DNA of 64,000 bases from Salinicola salarius (GTDB taxonomy: Bacteria > Pseudomonadota > Gammaproteobacteria > Pseudomonadales > Halomonadaceae), in NCBI RefSeq assembly GCF_003206135.1, contig NZ_PZJT01000002.1, positions 234,483-298,482 of the forward strand. The letters are read 5' to 3'. Position numbers and translations under genes: made by a program. The notes under the pieces are model-generated. The model saw only the letters and a list, made by a program, of their open reading frames with translations. It was not told the DNA's origin and ran no database searches. Positions 28,864 to 38,112 of the stretch are shown here, one piece after another. Position 1 is the first letter of the stretch. The number at the start of each line of letters is the position of its first letter.

Positions 28864-29763
28864 TCAGCGATCGCGATAGCGGCGGGTCAGGTCGCCATAG
28901 GCGTCGATCCGTCGGTCACGCAGGTAGGGCCAGATGCGGCGAACATCTTCGCTGCGAAGCAGGTCGACCTCCACCAGCAGGTTCTGGCTTTCCTCGCCGC
29001 CATGGGCCAGCAGCTCGCCCTGGGGGCCGCAAACGAAACTGCCGCCCCAGAAGTCGATGCCTTCGCCAACGCCGGAGAGATCCGGCTCGTGACCGACCCG
29101 GTTGGCGACAATGACCGGCAAGCCGTTGGCGACACCATGCGAGCGCTGGATCAGGGTCCAGGCATCCTTCTGGCGCTGCTTTTCCGCCGTGTCGTCGGAA
29201 GGCGTCCAGCCGATGGCGGTGGGATAAAGCAGAAGATCCGCGCCTGCCAACGCCATCAATCGAGCCGCTTCCGGATACCATTGATCCCAGCAGACCAGCA
29301 CGCCGAGGCGGCCGACGGAGGTGTCGATCGGCTCGAAACCCTGCTTGGCGTCTTCGTCGCCAGGCGTGAAGTAGAACTTCTCGTAGAAGCCGGGATCGTC
29401 GGGGATGTGCATCTTGCGATAATGACCGACGCGGCCCCGGGCGCGGTCCAGCACGATGGCGGTGTTGTGGTAGAGCCCCGCGGCGCGGCGTTCGAAGATC
29501 GAGCCGACGATGACGATATCCAGCTCGCGGGCCAGGGTCGCGAGCCGTTGGCCGGTCGGGCCATCCAGGGGCTCGGCCAGGTCGAACAGTTCGGTATCTT
29601 CGCACTGGCAGAAGTAGTGCGTCGCGTGCAGTTCCTGCAGCAGTACCAGTTCGGCACCTTGGGCGGCGAGCTCGCGGATACCGGCTTCGCTCGCTTCGAG
29701 ACTGCGCTGCTTGTCTGGCCAGGCTTGCTGCTGGACCAGGCCGACCTTTAGCGTTCTGGACAT
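28864..29763 (-). CDS. aguB: N-carbamoylputrescine amidase
   Basis: A 299-residue nitrilase-family enzyme that hydrolyses N-carbamoylputrescine to putrescine, CO2 and ammonia. The catalytic triad is visible: Glu in LLQELHATHYFC near residue 44, Lys in YRKMHIPDDPG near 116, Cys in VLVCWDQWYPEAAR near 158. Length and motifs match plant and bacterial AguB closely. It follows aguA by 64 bases on the same strand, forming the two-step agmatine to putrescine pathway. Confidence 0.94.
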   Translation of the reverse strand: MSRTLKVGLVQQQAWPDKQRSLEASEAGIRELAAQGAELVLLQELHATHYFCQCEDTELFDLAEPLDGPTGQRLATLARELDIVIVGSIFERRAAGLYHNTAIVLDRARGRVGHYRKMHIPDDPGFYEKFYFTPGDEDAKQGFEPIDTSVGRLGVLVCWDQWYPEAARLMALAGADLLLYPTAIGWTPSDDTAEKQRQKDAWTLIQRSHGVANGLPVIVANRVGHEPDLSGVGEGIDFWGGSFVCGPQGELLAHGGEESQNLLVEVDLLRSEDVRRIWPYLRDRRIDAYGDLTRRYRDR

Positions 29764-29827
29764 GATCTCTCCTTAACCTGTATTTCGAACCGGCTCTTTG
29801 ACTCGGCTTCTCGCCTCAGGTTTCCAC

Positions 29828-30880
29828 TCAGCCCAAGGATAGCGAGGGATCGAGCGATCCGCGCGGCAACTGCATGGTCAGGCAGTGAAGGCTGCCATGC
29901 TGACGGATGACGGCGCGACAGTCGATCGGTATCACGTCGCGGCCGGGGAAGGCGCCGTCGATGACCTTGAGTGCTTGGAAATCCGCGGCATCGCCATAGG
30001 TCGGAACCAGGACGGCGCCGTTGATGATCAGGAAGTTGGCGTACGTTGCCGGCAAGCGGTGGCCGTCGTCCGGATCGAAGCAGGGCTTGGGCCAGGGGAG
30101 TGCCAGCAGGCGATAGGGCGAGCCGTCCTCGCGGCGGAGCGCCTTGAGTTCGTTCTCCATCGCCGCCAAGGCCTCGTAATGCGGATCCCGGGGATCGTCG
30201 CAACGCACGTAGGCGATCGTCGCCGGGTCGCAGAAGCGCGCCAGGGTGTCGATATGGCTATCGGTATCGTCGCCTTCGAGATGCCCGTTCTCGAGCCATA
30301 GCACGCGGGAGACGCCGAGCTGCTCGCCTAGGCAGGTCTCGATGGCGTCGCGGTCGAGGTCCGGGTTGCGATTGGGATTGAGCAGGCAGGCGCTGGTGGT
30401 GAGTAGCGTGCCCTCGCCATCGGTGTCGATGCCGCCGCCTTCGAGTACCAGCGTCTGCGATTCGACCGGTGCCGCGAATACCTGTCGGGATGCCAGCGCC
30501 CGAGTCAAGGCATCGTCCCGTTCGGCGGCGAACTTGCCACCCCAGCCGGTGAAGACGTAATCGAGCAACGTCAGGCGACCATCGCGTTCGACGGCGATCG
30601 GGCCGTGATCCCGGGCCCAGGTGTCGTCGCTCGGAGCCTCCACGAGATGCCAGCGCCGGGCGTCGATGCCCAGCGCGGTGAAACGCGCCGCCAGGCGTTC
30701 GCGCTGAGGCTCGTCGTGCACGACGACCAGCACCGGCTGATAGCGAGTGATGGCTACGACCATCGCTTCCAGCGTTGCCTCGATATGCTCGAGCAACGGT
30801 GCCCAATCGCTGGTCGGGGTCGGCCAGGTCAGTTGAATGGCATCCTGGGGGTGCCACTCGGGGAACAGACGCAGGGTCAT
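29828..30880 (-). CDS. aguA: Agmatine deiminase
   Basis: A 350-residue guanidino-group hydrolase converting agmatine to N-carbamoylputrescine. ATG 30880 is preferred because GGAG lies seven bases before it; an in-frame ATG at 30898 has none. Conserved parts include PEWHPQDAIQLTWP, TWARDHGPI, LEGGGIDTDGEGTLLTT and the C-terminal catalytic cysteine in QHGSLHCLTMQLPRG. First gene of the aguA-aguB operon. The pair is not at this place in Pseudomonas, so this block was inserted or rearranged. Confidence 0.94.
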   Translation of the reverse strand: MTLRLFPEWHPQDAIQLTWPTPTSDWAPLLEHIEATLEAMVVAITRYQPVLVVVHDEPQRERLAARFTALGIDARRWHLVEAPSDDTWARDHGPIAVERDGRLTLLDYVFTGWGGKFAAERDDALTRALASRQVFAAPVESQTLVLEGGGIDTDGEGTLLTTSACLLNPNRNPDLDRDAIETCLGEQLGVSRVLWLENGHLEGDDTDSHIDTLARFCDPATIAYVRCDDPRDPHYEALAAMENELKALRREDGSPYRLLALPWPKPCFDPDDGHRLPATYANFLIINGAVLVPTYGDAADFQALKVIDGAFPGRDVIPIDCRAVIRQHGSLHCLTMQLPRGSLDPSLSLG

Positions 30881-31143
30881 GGTGTCTCCATTGCGCATAA
30901 GGGCCGATGTGCGTCAGAGCCGATGTCGAGGACGCGGCATTGTAGAGCCTGATCGCGGCGATGCAAGCAGGAGTCGCGCGTCGTCTCGACGCGGCGACGA
31001 CGGCGCTCGCTACCGCTTTCCGGTGAGCGCCAGTGTAGCGTGGGCGACGCCGCTGGCAAGCCGAAGGTCGCCCGACAAACTGGCGTTTTCGGGAACCGAC
31101 AAAACCCGTAACATGAGCCGCTGCTGACAAGGAATCCAACCTG

Positions 31144-32385
31144 ATGCTCGACCGTTTACCCTTTCTGGTGGGCCTGAGATACGTCCGGGCCAAACGACGT
31201 AACCACTTCATTTCCTTCATATCGCTCACCTCGATGCTTGGCCTGGCCCTGGGGGTCGCTGTCCTTATCCTGGTGCTGTCGGTCATGAACGGCTTCGATC
31301 ACGAACTGCGTACCCGCGTACTCGGCATGGTGCCGCATACCCGCATCGAACAGCAGGGCGGCATGCAGGACTGGAAAGCGCTGGCCGAGAAGGTCGACCA
31401 GCATCGGAATGTCGTCGCCTCGGCCCCCTACGTGCAGCAGCAGGGCATGTTCTCGGCCAGCGGACGCACCCAGGGCGCCATGGTCACCGGGGTTCAGCCG
31501 GAATACGAGCGTGACGTCTCGATCATCGATCAGCACATGCAGACCGGCTCGCTCGACGATCTCTCGGCCGGCAGCTGGCATGTCGTGCTCGGCTCGCTGC
31601 TGGCGCGCAATCTCGGGGTCGGCGTGGGGGACCGGGTGACGCTGCTGGTGCCGGAGGCATCGATCACGCCGGGTGGCGTGTTTCCGCGCCTGAAGCGCTT
31701 CACCGTCAGCGGAATCTTCAAGGTCGGTGCCGACCTAGATGCCAATCTCGCCTATGCCAATATCGAGGACATGCAGACACTCGCCCGCCTCGGCGACAAG
31801 GTCGATGGATTGCGTCTGGAGCTGGATGACCTGTTCAAGGCCGGGCCGGTGACACGGGACATCGTCTCGAATCTGGGTGCCGGTTATCGAGGCATGGACT
31901 GGACCTATACCCATGGCAACCTGTTCCAGGCGATCCAGATGGAGAAGCACATGATCGGTCTGTTGCTGATGGTGATCGTCGCGGTGGCGGCGTTCAACAT
32001 CGTCTCGACGCTGGTCATGGTGGTTACCGACAAGCATGCGGACATCGCCATCCTGCGCACCATCGGCGCCAAGCCGAAGTCGATCATGGGAATCTTCGTC
32101 GTGCAGGGGCTGGCGATCGGCATCATCGGTATCGTGATCGGGGTGATTGCCGGCGTGATCCTGGCGCTGACGGTGTCCGACATCATTGCCTGGGTCCAGG
32201 CCGTCACCGGTATCCAGTTCCTCGATCCCAACGTCTATTTCATCAGCTACCTGCCGTCGCGGCTCGAGATGAGTGACCTGGGCGTGATCGTCTCCAGCGC
32301 TTTCGGACTGACCTTCCTGTCGACGCTCTATCCGGCCTGGCGAGCGGCACGTATCCAGCCGGCAGAGGTACTGCGTTATGAGTGA
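31144..32385 (+). CDS. Lipoprotein-releasing ABC transporter permease, LolC/LolE family (possibly LolF)
   Basis: A 413-residue inner-membrane permease that extracts lipoproteins for transfer to LolA. One helix lies near residues 27-50, a large periplasmic domain follows, and three helices lie in the C-terminal third. The segment VPEASITPGGVFPRLKRF resembles the LolC Hook that recruits LolA, whereas FNIVSTLVMVV and FLDPNVYFISYLPS are closer to LolE. It is the only permease gene beside lolD here; lolE does not follow. A single hybrid permease working as a homodimer (LolF type) is therefore likely. It overlaps lolD by eight bases. Confidence 0.88.
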   Translation: MLDRLPFLVGLRYVRAKRRNHFISFISLTSMLGLALGVAVLILVLSVMNGFDHELRTRVLGMVPHTRIEQQGGMQDWKALAEKVDQHRNVVASAPYVQQQGMFSASGRTQGAMVTGVQPEYERDVSIIDQHMQTGSLDDLSAGSWHVVLGSLLARNLGVGVGDRVTLLVPEASITPGGVFPRLKRFTVSGIFKVGADLDANLAYANIEDMQTLARLGDKVDGLRLELDDLFKAGPVTRDIVSNLGAGYRGMDWTYTHGNLFQAIQMEKHMIGLLLMVIVAVAAFNIVSTLVMVVTDKHADIAILRTIGAKPKSIMGIFVVQGLAIGIIGIVIGVIAGVILALTVSDIIAWVQAVTGIQFLDPNVYFISYLPSRLEMSDLGVIVSSAFGLTFLSTLYPAWRAARIQPAEVLRYE

Positions 32386-33094
32386 AGCCAATTTCCGGTC
32401 ATCGTCTGCCAGCGGAGGCAACATCATGCTCGACTGCCGCCAACTCACGCGAACCTACAGCGAAGGCCCGCAGGATCTCACCGTGCTGGATCACCTGGAC
32501 CTGCAGGTAAGAGCCGGAGAGAGAGTGGCCGTCGTCGGGAGTTCCGGCTCCGGTAAGACCACGCTGCTCAACTTGCTGGGCGGTCTGGATCGGCCCAATG
32601 GAGGCGAGGTCGTCATCGGCGGGCAATCGCTGGCGGGGCTGAATGAGTCGGCGCTGGGCAGCTTTCGTAACCGTTATATCGGTTTCGTCTATCAGTTCCA
32701 CCATCTGCTGGCGGAGTTCACCGCGGCGGAAAACGTCGCTCTGCCGCTGATCATTCGCGGGCAGAGCCGGAAGGTCGCCGTGGAGAAGGCCCAGAAGCTG
32801 CTGGACCGGGTCGGCATGGCGCCACGTGGTGCCCACAAGCCCGGTGAACTGTCGGGCGGGGAGCGCCAGCGCGTGGCCATCGCCAGGGCGCTGGTCACCG
32901 ATCCCAGTCTGGTATTGATGGACGAGCCGACGGGAAATCTGGATCAGACTACCGCGGCCAACATCCTCGCGATGATGGACGAGCTGGCGGCGACCACCGA
33001 CTGTGCGTTCGTGGTGGTGACCCACGACATGTCGCTGGCGGCGCACCAGGATCGCACCATGCGTCTGGACAAAGGCCGACTGACCGCCGTATGA
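32378..33094 (+). CDS. lolD: Lipoprotein-releasing ABC transporter ATP-binding protein LolD
   Basis: A 238-residue ABC ATPase that powers the Lol permease. Walker A is GSSGSGKTT near residues 54-62, signature LSGGERQRVAIARAL near 158, Walker B VLMDEPTGNLD. The LolD-specific stretch FVYQFHHLLAEFTAAENV is present. The listed start overlaps the permease gene; ATG 32426, seven bases after GGAGG, would remove 16 residues and equally fits the family start. Confidence 0.95.
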   Translation: MSEANFRSSSASGGNIMLDCRQLTRTYSEGPQDLTVLDHLDLQVRAGERVAVVGSSGSGKTTLLNLLGGLDRPNGGEVVIGGQSLAGLNESALGSFRNRYIGFVYQFHHLLAEFTAAENVALPLIIRGQSRKVAVEKAQKLLDRVGMAPRGAHKPGELSGGERQRVAIARALVTDPSLVLMDEPTGNLDQTTAANILAMMDELAATTDCAFVVVTHDMSLAAHQDRTMRLDKGRLTAV

Positions 33095-33129
33095 GCTGAC
33101 GCAGCGAGTTGTCGCATGGCCTAAAGCTG

Positions 33130-33171
33130 ACGCCGCTCTGGACGATCAACAGTCCAGGGCGGCGTTTTTTT
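33130..33171 (+). terminator. Intrinsic terminator of the lol operon
   Basis: ACGCCGCTCTGGAC and GTCCAGGGCGGCGT form a 14-base stem with one mismatch, followed by seven T. It lies 35 bases after the lolD stop codon and may also limit the converging DUF2062 transcript. Confidence 0.92.
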
Positions 33172-33272
33172 GCGTCAGTGCGAAATCGCCAGAGGGGTCG
33201 GAGGCCGAAACGGTCGGAAACGACAGTCGAGCCGGCCGTCGGTTGGGGCAGTCGGGTCAGTCGATGGCGAGT

Positions 33273-33803
33273 TTAATGTTGTTGCCGGCGCTGGCGGCGT
33301 TTCGCGCGTCGCCGCCAGCTGCGGTAGATCTGGAAGCGCCAGATGAGCCGTACCAGAACGTTGCTGACGAGGGCCAGAACCAGGCCAACGAGCACCGAGC
33401 CGACCGCCAGCGGCAGAACGATGTGCGCCATCTGTTCGGCGATCCACATCGTGGTGATGTGATCCGGCACCTTGCGGGCCGGGTAGTCCAGCACCCATGC
33501 CCCCACGCGGTAGTTGAAATAGAAGACTACCGGCATCGTCAGCGGATTGGTCAGCCAGACCAGGCTGACGGATAGCGGCAGGTTGCCGCGAAAGCAGTAG
33601 GCGCCAAAGGCGGCCAGCAGCATCTGGCACGGGATCGGCAGCATGGCGGCGAACAGGCCGACCATGCAGGCGTTGGCAACGCTATGACGAGATAGCACCC
33701 ACATCGCCGGATCGCCCAGCATATGGTGCATGAAACGCAAAGAGCGAGTGCGCTGCAGCCTCTCCTGGCTGGGAATGTAGCGTTGTAACCATCGACGAGA
33801 CAT
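33273..33803 (-). CDS. DUF2062 membrane protein
   Basis: A 176-residue protein with three or four hydrophobic segments. The DUF2062 signature is clear: SVANACMVGLFAAMLPIPCQM, the conserved WLTNPLTMPVVFYFNYRVG, and a last helix before a basic tail (RRRAKRRQRRQQH). ATG 33803 starts at MSRRWLQRYIP, the family's usual beginning; an ATG at 33833 is in frame but less likely. Function is unknown. It sits between lolD and comEC, as the equivalent gene does in Pseudomonas. Confidence 0.88.
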   Translation of the reverse strand: MSRRWLQRYIPSQERLQRTRSLRFMHHMLGDPAMWVLSRHSVANACMVGLFAAMLPIPCQMLLAAFGAYCFRGNLPLSVSLVWLTNPLTMPVVFYFNYRVGAWVLDYPARKVPDHITTMWIAEQMAHIVLPLAVGSVLVGLVLALVSNVLVRLIWRFQIYRSWRRRAKRRQRRQQH

Positions 33804-33881
33804 GAGGCCGCTCGCTGAACGAAGAAGGCCCATTATCCATACAACTTCAAGGCCCCGCCATGTTAAGTCCGCTTATCGGGA

Positions 33882-36257
33882 ATGCCGACGTTGATAGCGA
33901 CTGATGCCGCGAGTCGGGTCGCCGTGCTGGCGAGACGCCCCGGCTGGGCGATGCCACTGGCACTGGCGGCGCTAGCCGGCTCGTTCGTCGGGTATCGAAG
34001 CGGGGGTGGGGAGTCGCTGTTCGGAATCCTGTCTGTCACGACCGCCGCCTCGCTGCTGGCGGTTGCGCTGTGGCGACGCTCGCTGTGGGGCGCGCTGACG
34101 GTTCTGGCCTTCCTGAGCTGCGCGCATCAGGTTGGCCAGCAGCGTGCGGGAGAATTTCCGGCATCGCTCGCCGGCCACGACTTCAGGCTGACGGGCCGAA
34201 TCCATGCGCTGGATGTCGATCCGCGTCGGACGCGCTTTCGCTTCGAGGTGGATTCCTGTCGCCCCAGGGCTTCCGGCGACGTCTGTCCTGCCAGCACCCA
34301 ACTGCGGCTGTCCTGGTATGACGCGCCTGCGCTCCACGAGGGAGAGCGCTGGCAACTGACCGCCCGTCTGCGTCAGCCGCTGGGATTCGCCAATCCGGAT
34401 ACCTTCGATTACGGCGGTTGGCTCTGGCGCGAAGGGATACAGGCGCTGGGTTACGTCCGCGACGACTCGCCGAAGCGGATGGCCACTGCTCTTTTTTCTC
34501 TACGGCAGGCCGCCCTGGATCGACTGGACGACGCCGACATCTCGCCGCTGGGCAAACGCTGGCTGGCGGCCTTGACGCTGGGCGCCGGCGAGCGTCTCGA
34601 CGACGATGACTGGGACTTGCTGAACGCGACCGGCACGACCCACCTGATGGTCATCTCGGGGCTCCACATCGGTCTCGTGGCAGCGCTCTGCCTGTGGCTG
34701 TTGAGGCGCGTGGCGCGTCGGGTGCAGCCGTTGTCCTGGCGGATGACATCCTGGCCGTGGCTGGGAGCCGGGCTGGCGGCCTTCGCCTACGCGGGATTGG
34801 CGGGCTTCGAGCCACCGGCGGTACGGGCAGCGATCATGGCTGCAATCGGCCTGTGGGCGGCGAGCGGTCGTCATGCGCCCGGCTGGTGGCAGGCCTGGTG
34901 GCTGGCGCTGGGGCTCGTGGTGGTTGCCGACCCGCTGGCGCCGTGGCGTCCCGGGCTCTGGCTGTCGTTCGCGGCGGTTGCCGTGTTGATCCTCGCCTGG
35001 TCGGGCCGGCCCCGACCTTCGGGAGGGCGGGGGTGGTGTCTCGCGCTGCTGCGCAGTCAGTGGCTGCTGGCCCCGATCATGGCAGCGGCGGTATTGCTCG
35101 CCTTCGGACGGTTGTCGCCGCTGGCGCCGTTGATCAACCTGGTCGCGGTTCCGCTCGTGAGCAGCCTGATGGTGCCGCTGGGATTCGTCGGCTGGCTGTT
35201 CGCGATCTGGCCGACGTTGGCCGGTTGGGCCTGGTGGCCCTTCGATCAGTTGGCCAATGGGTTGGCTGGTGTCCTCGCGCAGGCCGCCGACAGTCTGCCG
35301 CTCTGGACGCCAAGCCCCTGGTGGCGCTGGCCGACCGCTGTCGCGCTGCTGCTGTGGGGGCTGCTCTGGCTGCTGCCGGGCGTGACACGACTGACGCGAG
35401 CGTGGGCCTGCCCGTCGCTGCTGGTTCTGGTGCTGCTGCTTCGGCCGCCCAGCCTGGACCGGGGGGAATTGGTCATCACGGTCTATGATGTCGGGCAGGG
35501 GCAACTGGTCGAACTTCAGACACGTGACCGACGCGTGCTGGTCGACACCGGGCCGCGCTTCGGATCGGGCTTCATGCCGGCCAGCCTGCTGTGGCCCGCC
35601 GGGCAGCGATTCGACGATGTCATCGTCACGCATAGCGACACCGACCATTCGGGCGGCATCGCCGCGCTGCGCCAGGATCATCGGGTCGAGCGCTGGTGGG
35701 CGCCCCGCGGCAACGATCTGCAGTTGCCATCGCGGCCTTGCGAGGCAGGCGGCGGCTGGCGGGACGAAGGCGTCTCCTGGCGGTTCCTGTCCCCGCCTGT
35801 CGGCGATATTGCCGCGAATGCCAATGACCGTTCCTGCGTATTGCTGGTCACTCAGGGCAAGCGCCATGTTCTGATTACCGGTGATGCCGGGGTGAATCGG
35901 GAGCGCGAGTTCGTCGAGACACTCGCGAGCGGGCCGCTCGAACATCGCCGGCTCGACGTGCTGGTGGCCGGTCATCACGGCAGTGCCACCAGTTCGTCCC
36001 AGGCGCTGGTGGCGGCGACGCGGCCCGCCGAGGTCATCTTCAGCAGCGGCCGCGGCAACCCGTTCGGTCACCCGGCGCCCTCTGTCGTCCAGCGGTTCAT
36101 CGACGCCGGCAGCCGGGTCTGGAATACTGCCTATGATGGCGCTGTCCGGGTCACGCTGACCCCGTCCACGCGGGACGTTCACGCACAGCGTCATCCCGGT
36201 TGGGAGCGTCGGCTGGCTGTCGATGGCGGGGATGTTGGGGTAGAATCCAGCCCCTGA
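33882..36257 (+). CDS. comEC: DNA internalization-related competence protein ComEC/Rec2
   Basis: A 791-residue membrane protein forming the inner-membrane channel for single-stranded DNA. The N-terminal domain is followed by the competence domain with many helices (THLMVISGLHIGLVAAL) and a C-terminal metallo-beta-lactamase domain (VYDVGQGQLVELQT, HSDTDHSGGIAAL, VLVAGHHGSATSSS). All three parts are intact, so DNA uptake could be functional, although no other competence gene is in the window. The start has little ribosome-site support and may lie further downstream. Confidence 0.93.
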   Translation: MPTLIATDAASRVAVLARRPGWAMPLALAALAGSFVGYRSGGGESLFGILSVTTAASLLAVALWRRSLWGALTVLAFLSCAHQVGQQRAGEFPASLAGHDFRLTGRIHALDVDPRRTRFRFEVDSCRPRASGDVCPASTQLRLSWYDAPALHEGERWQLTARLRQPLGFANPDTFDYGGWLWREGIQALGYVRDDSPKRMATALFSLRQAALDRLDDADISPLGKRWLAALTLGAGERLDDDDWDLLNATGTTHLMVISGLHIGLVAALCLWLLRRVARRVQPLSWRMTSWPWLGAGLAAFAYAGLAGFEPPAVRAAIMAAIGLWAASGRHAPGWWQAWWLALGLVVVADPLAPWRPGLWLSFAAVAVLILAWSGRPRPSGGRGWCLALLRSQWLLAPIMAAAVLLAFGRLSPLAPLINLVAVPLVSSLMVPLGFVGWLFAIWPTLAGWAWWPFDQLANGLAGVLAQAADSLPLWTPSPWWRWPTAVALLLWGLLWLLPGVTRLTRAWACPSLLVLVLLLRPPSLDRGELVITVYDVGQGQLVELQTRDRRVLVDTGPRFGSGFMPASLLWPAGQRFDDVIVTHSDTDHSGGIAALRQDHRVERWWAPRGNDLQLPSRPCEAGGGWRDEGVSWRFLSPPVGDIAANANDRSCVLLVTQGKRHVLITGDAGVNREREFVETLASGPLEHRRLDVLVAGHHGSATSSSQALVAATRPAEVIFSSGRGNPFGHPAPSVVQRFIDAGSRVWNTAYDGAVRVTLTPSTRDVHAQRHPGWERRLAVDGGDVGVESSP

Positions 36258-36372
36258 AAGCGCCCGCGCTGCACGATGACGAGCCGGCATCGATACCGCT
36301 TGCTCGACGCCTCGCCCGCGCGGCAGGCGCAGCGCCGGGAGCCAGACCCTTTTCCAGTCGAACGGAGTTACC

Positions 36373-38112
36373 GTGTCACAAGCTTCCAGTCTGGCGCTCT
36401 ATCGACGTCTCCTAGAATACGTCCGCGTGGAATGGCGTTCCTTCGCCCTCGCCGTGGTCGGCTATGCCATCTATGCCGCCTCGAGCACGGCACTGGCGGA
36501 GATGATGAAGCGGCTGATCGACGGGATTCAGCAGCCGGATGCCGCCTTTCGCTACTTTCTGCCACTGTTCGTGATCGGCATGTTCGCGGCTCGCGGCATC
36601 GGTACCTTCCTGGGCACCTACTTCATGAGCAACGTGGCGCGTAACGTGGTGCACAAATTGCGCTGCAACGTCTTCAACCACATGCTGCACCTGCCCGGTC
36701 GCTTCTTCGACATGCACTCCAGCGGTCATCTCATTTCGCGAGTGACCTATCACGTCGAGCAGGTGACGGGGGCGGCCACCAACGCGATCACGATCATCCT
36801 GCGGGAAGGCCTGTTCGTGATCGGTCTGATCGGCTATCTGTTCTGGACCAACTGGTTGCTGACGCTGATTTTCATGGGCGTCACGCCGCTGATCGGGCTC
36901 GTGGTGCGCTACACCAGCAAGCGTTTCCGCAAGATCTCGCGGCGCATCCAGAATTCCATGGGTGACGTGACGCACGTCGCCTCCGAGGCGCTGACCGGTT
37001 ATCGGGTGGTGCGCACACACGGGGCGGAAGAGTACGAGAAACGCCGCTTCGAAGCCGCGAGCAACTACAACCGTGAGCAGAGCATCAAGGAGGCGATGAC
37101 CAAGGCGACCAGCACGCCGGTCATTCAGCTGCTGGTGGCGCTGGCGCTGGCGGGGCTCGTGTGGCTGGCGATGGCGCCGGAGCTGATGAATGCGATGACG
37201 CCCGGGGAGTTCGTCGCCTTCATCACCGCCGCGTCCCTGATGGCCAAGCCCATCCGGTCGCTGACCGACGTCAACAGCATCATCCAGAAAGGGCTCTCGG
37301 CCTCGCAGGAGCTCTTTGGTCTGCTGAGTCGGCCGACCGAGAAGGACGAGGGCGAGTACCTGCCGACTCGCCTGGAAGGGCGCGTACGTTTCGAAGGCGT
37401 GCGGTTTGCCTATGACGAAGATCAGCCGGAAGTGCTCAAGGGCATCGATCTGGACGTGCCCGCAGGCCAGATGGTCGCGATCGTGGGGCGTTCGGGAAGC
37501 GGCAAGTCGACCCTGATGGGATTGCTGCCGCGGTTCTACCAACCAACCGCCGGACGCATTCTGATCGACGATATCGATATCCAGGAGTACCAGCTGTCGC
37601 CGCTGCGCCAGCAGATCGGGCTGGTCTCCCAGCAGGTGACGTTGTTCAACACCACGATCGCCGACAACATCGCCTACGGCGTGCCCGATGCCAGTCGCGA
37701 GCAGGTCGAATCCGCGGCGCGGGCCGCCTACGCGCACGAGTTCATCGAACAACTGCCGAAAGGGTACGACACGCTGGTCGGCGACAACGGGGTCATGCTT
37801 TCCGGTGGCCAGCGCCAGCGTCTGGCGATCGCGCGAGCCATCTTCAAGGATGCGCCGGTACTGATTCTGGACGAGGCGACCTCGGCGCTGGATACCGAAT
37901 CCGAGCGCTACATCCAGCGGGCGCTGGAAGTCGTCTGTCGTGACCGCACCACGTTTGTCATCGCCCACCGCCTGTCGACCATCGAGCGCGCCGATCGCAT
38001 TGCGGTGATGGATCAGGGCAATCTCATCGAGAGCGGCACCCACGCCGAGCTGCTGGAAAAGGGTGGCGCCTACGCCTCCCTTTACCAGCTGCAGTTCCAG
38101 GAGGAGGCGTGA
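36373..38112 (+). CDS. msbA: Lipid A export ATP-binding/permease protein MsbA
   Basis: A 579-residue half transporter that flips lipid A-core across the inner membrane. Six helices fill the first 320 residues. The nucleotide-binding domain has Walker A GRSGSGKST near 372, signature LSGGQRQRLAIARAI near 476 and Walker B VLILDEATSALD. GTG 36373 follows GGAG. It overlaps lpxK by four bases, the same msbA-lpxK pair as in E. coli; Pseudomonas instead has a tolQR-like pair at this point. Confidence 0.95.
   Translation: MSQASSLALYRRLLEYVRVEWRSFALAVVGYAIYAASSTALAEMMKRLIDGIQQPDAAFRYFLPLFVIGMFAARGIGTFLGTYFMSNVARNVVHKLRCNVFNHMLHLPGRFFDMHSSGHLISRVTYHVEQVTGAATNAITIILREGLFVIGLIGYLFWTNWLLTLIFMGVTPLIGLVVRYTSKRFRKISRRIQNSMGDVTHVASEALTGYRVVRTHGAEEYEKRRFEAASNYNREQSIKEAMTKATSTPVIQLLVALALAGLVWLAMAPELMNAMTPGEFVAFITAASLMAKPIRSLTDVNSIIQKGLSASQELFGLLSRPTEKDEGEYLPTRLEGRVRFEGVRFAYDEDQPEVLKGIDLDVPAGQMVAIVGRSGSGKSTLMGLLPRFYQPTAGRILIDDIDIQEYQLSPLRQQIGLVSQQVTLFNTTIADNIAYGVPDASREQVESAARAAYAHEFIEQLPKGYDTLVGDNGVMLSGGQRQRLAIARAIFKDAPVLILDEATSALDTESERYIQRALEVVCRDRTTFVIAHRLSTIERADRIAVMDQGNLIESGTHAELLEKGGAYASLYQLQFQEEA

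Noticed and set aside
33781..33791. A Ter core sequence GTTGTAAC near the DUF2062 start
   Set aside because: The eight-base core is expected about twice by chance in a window this size, the flanks do not match the E. coli Ter consensus, and it lies in coding sequence.
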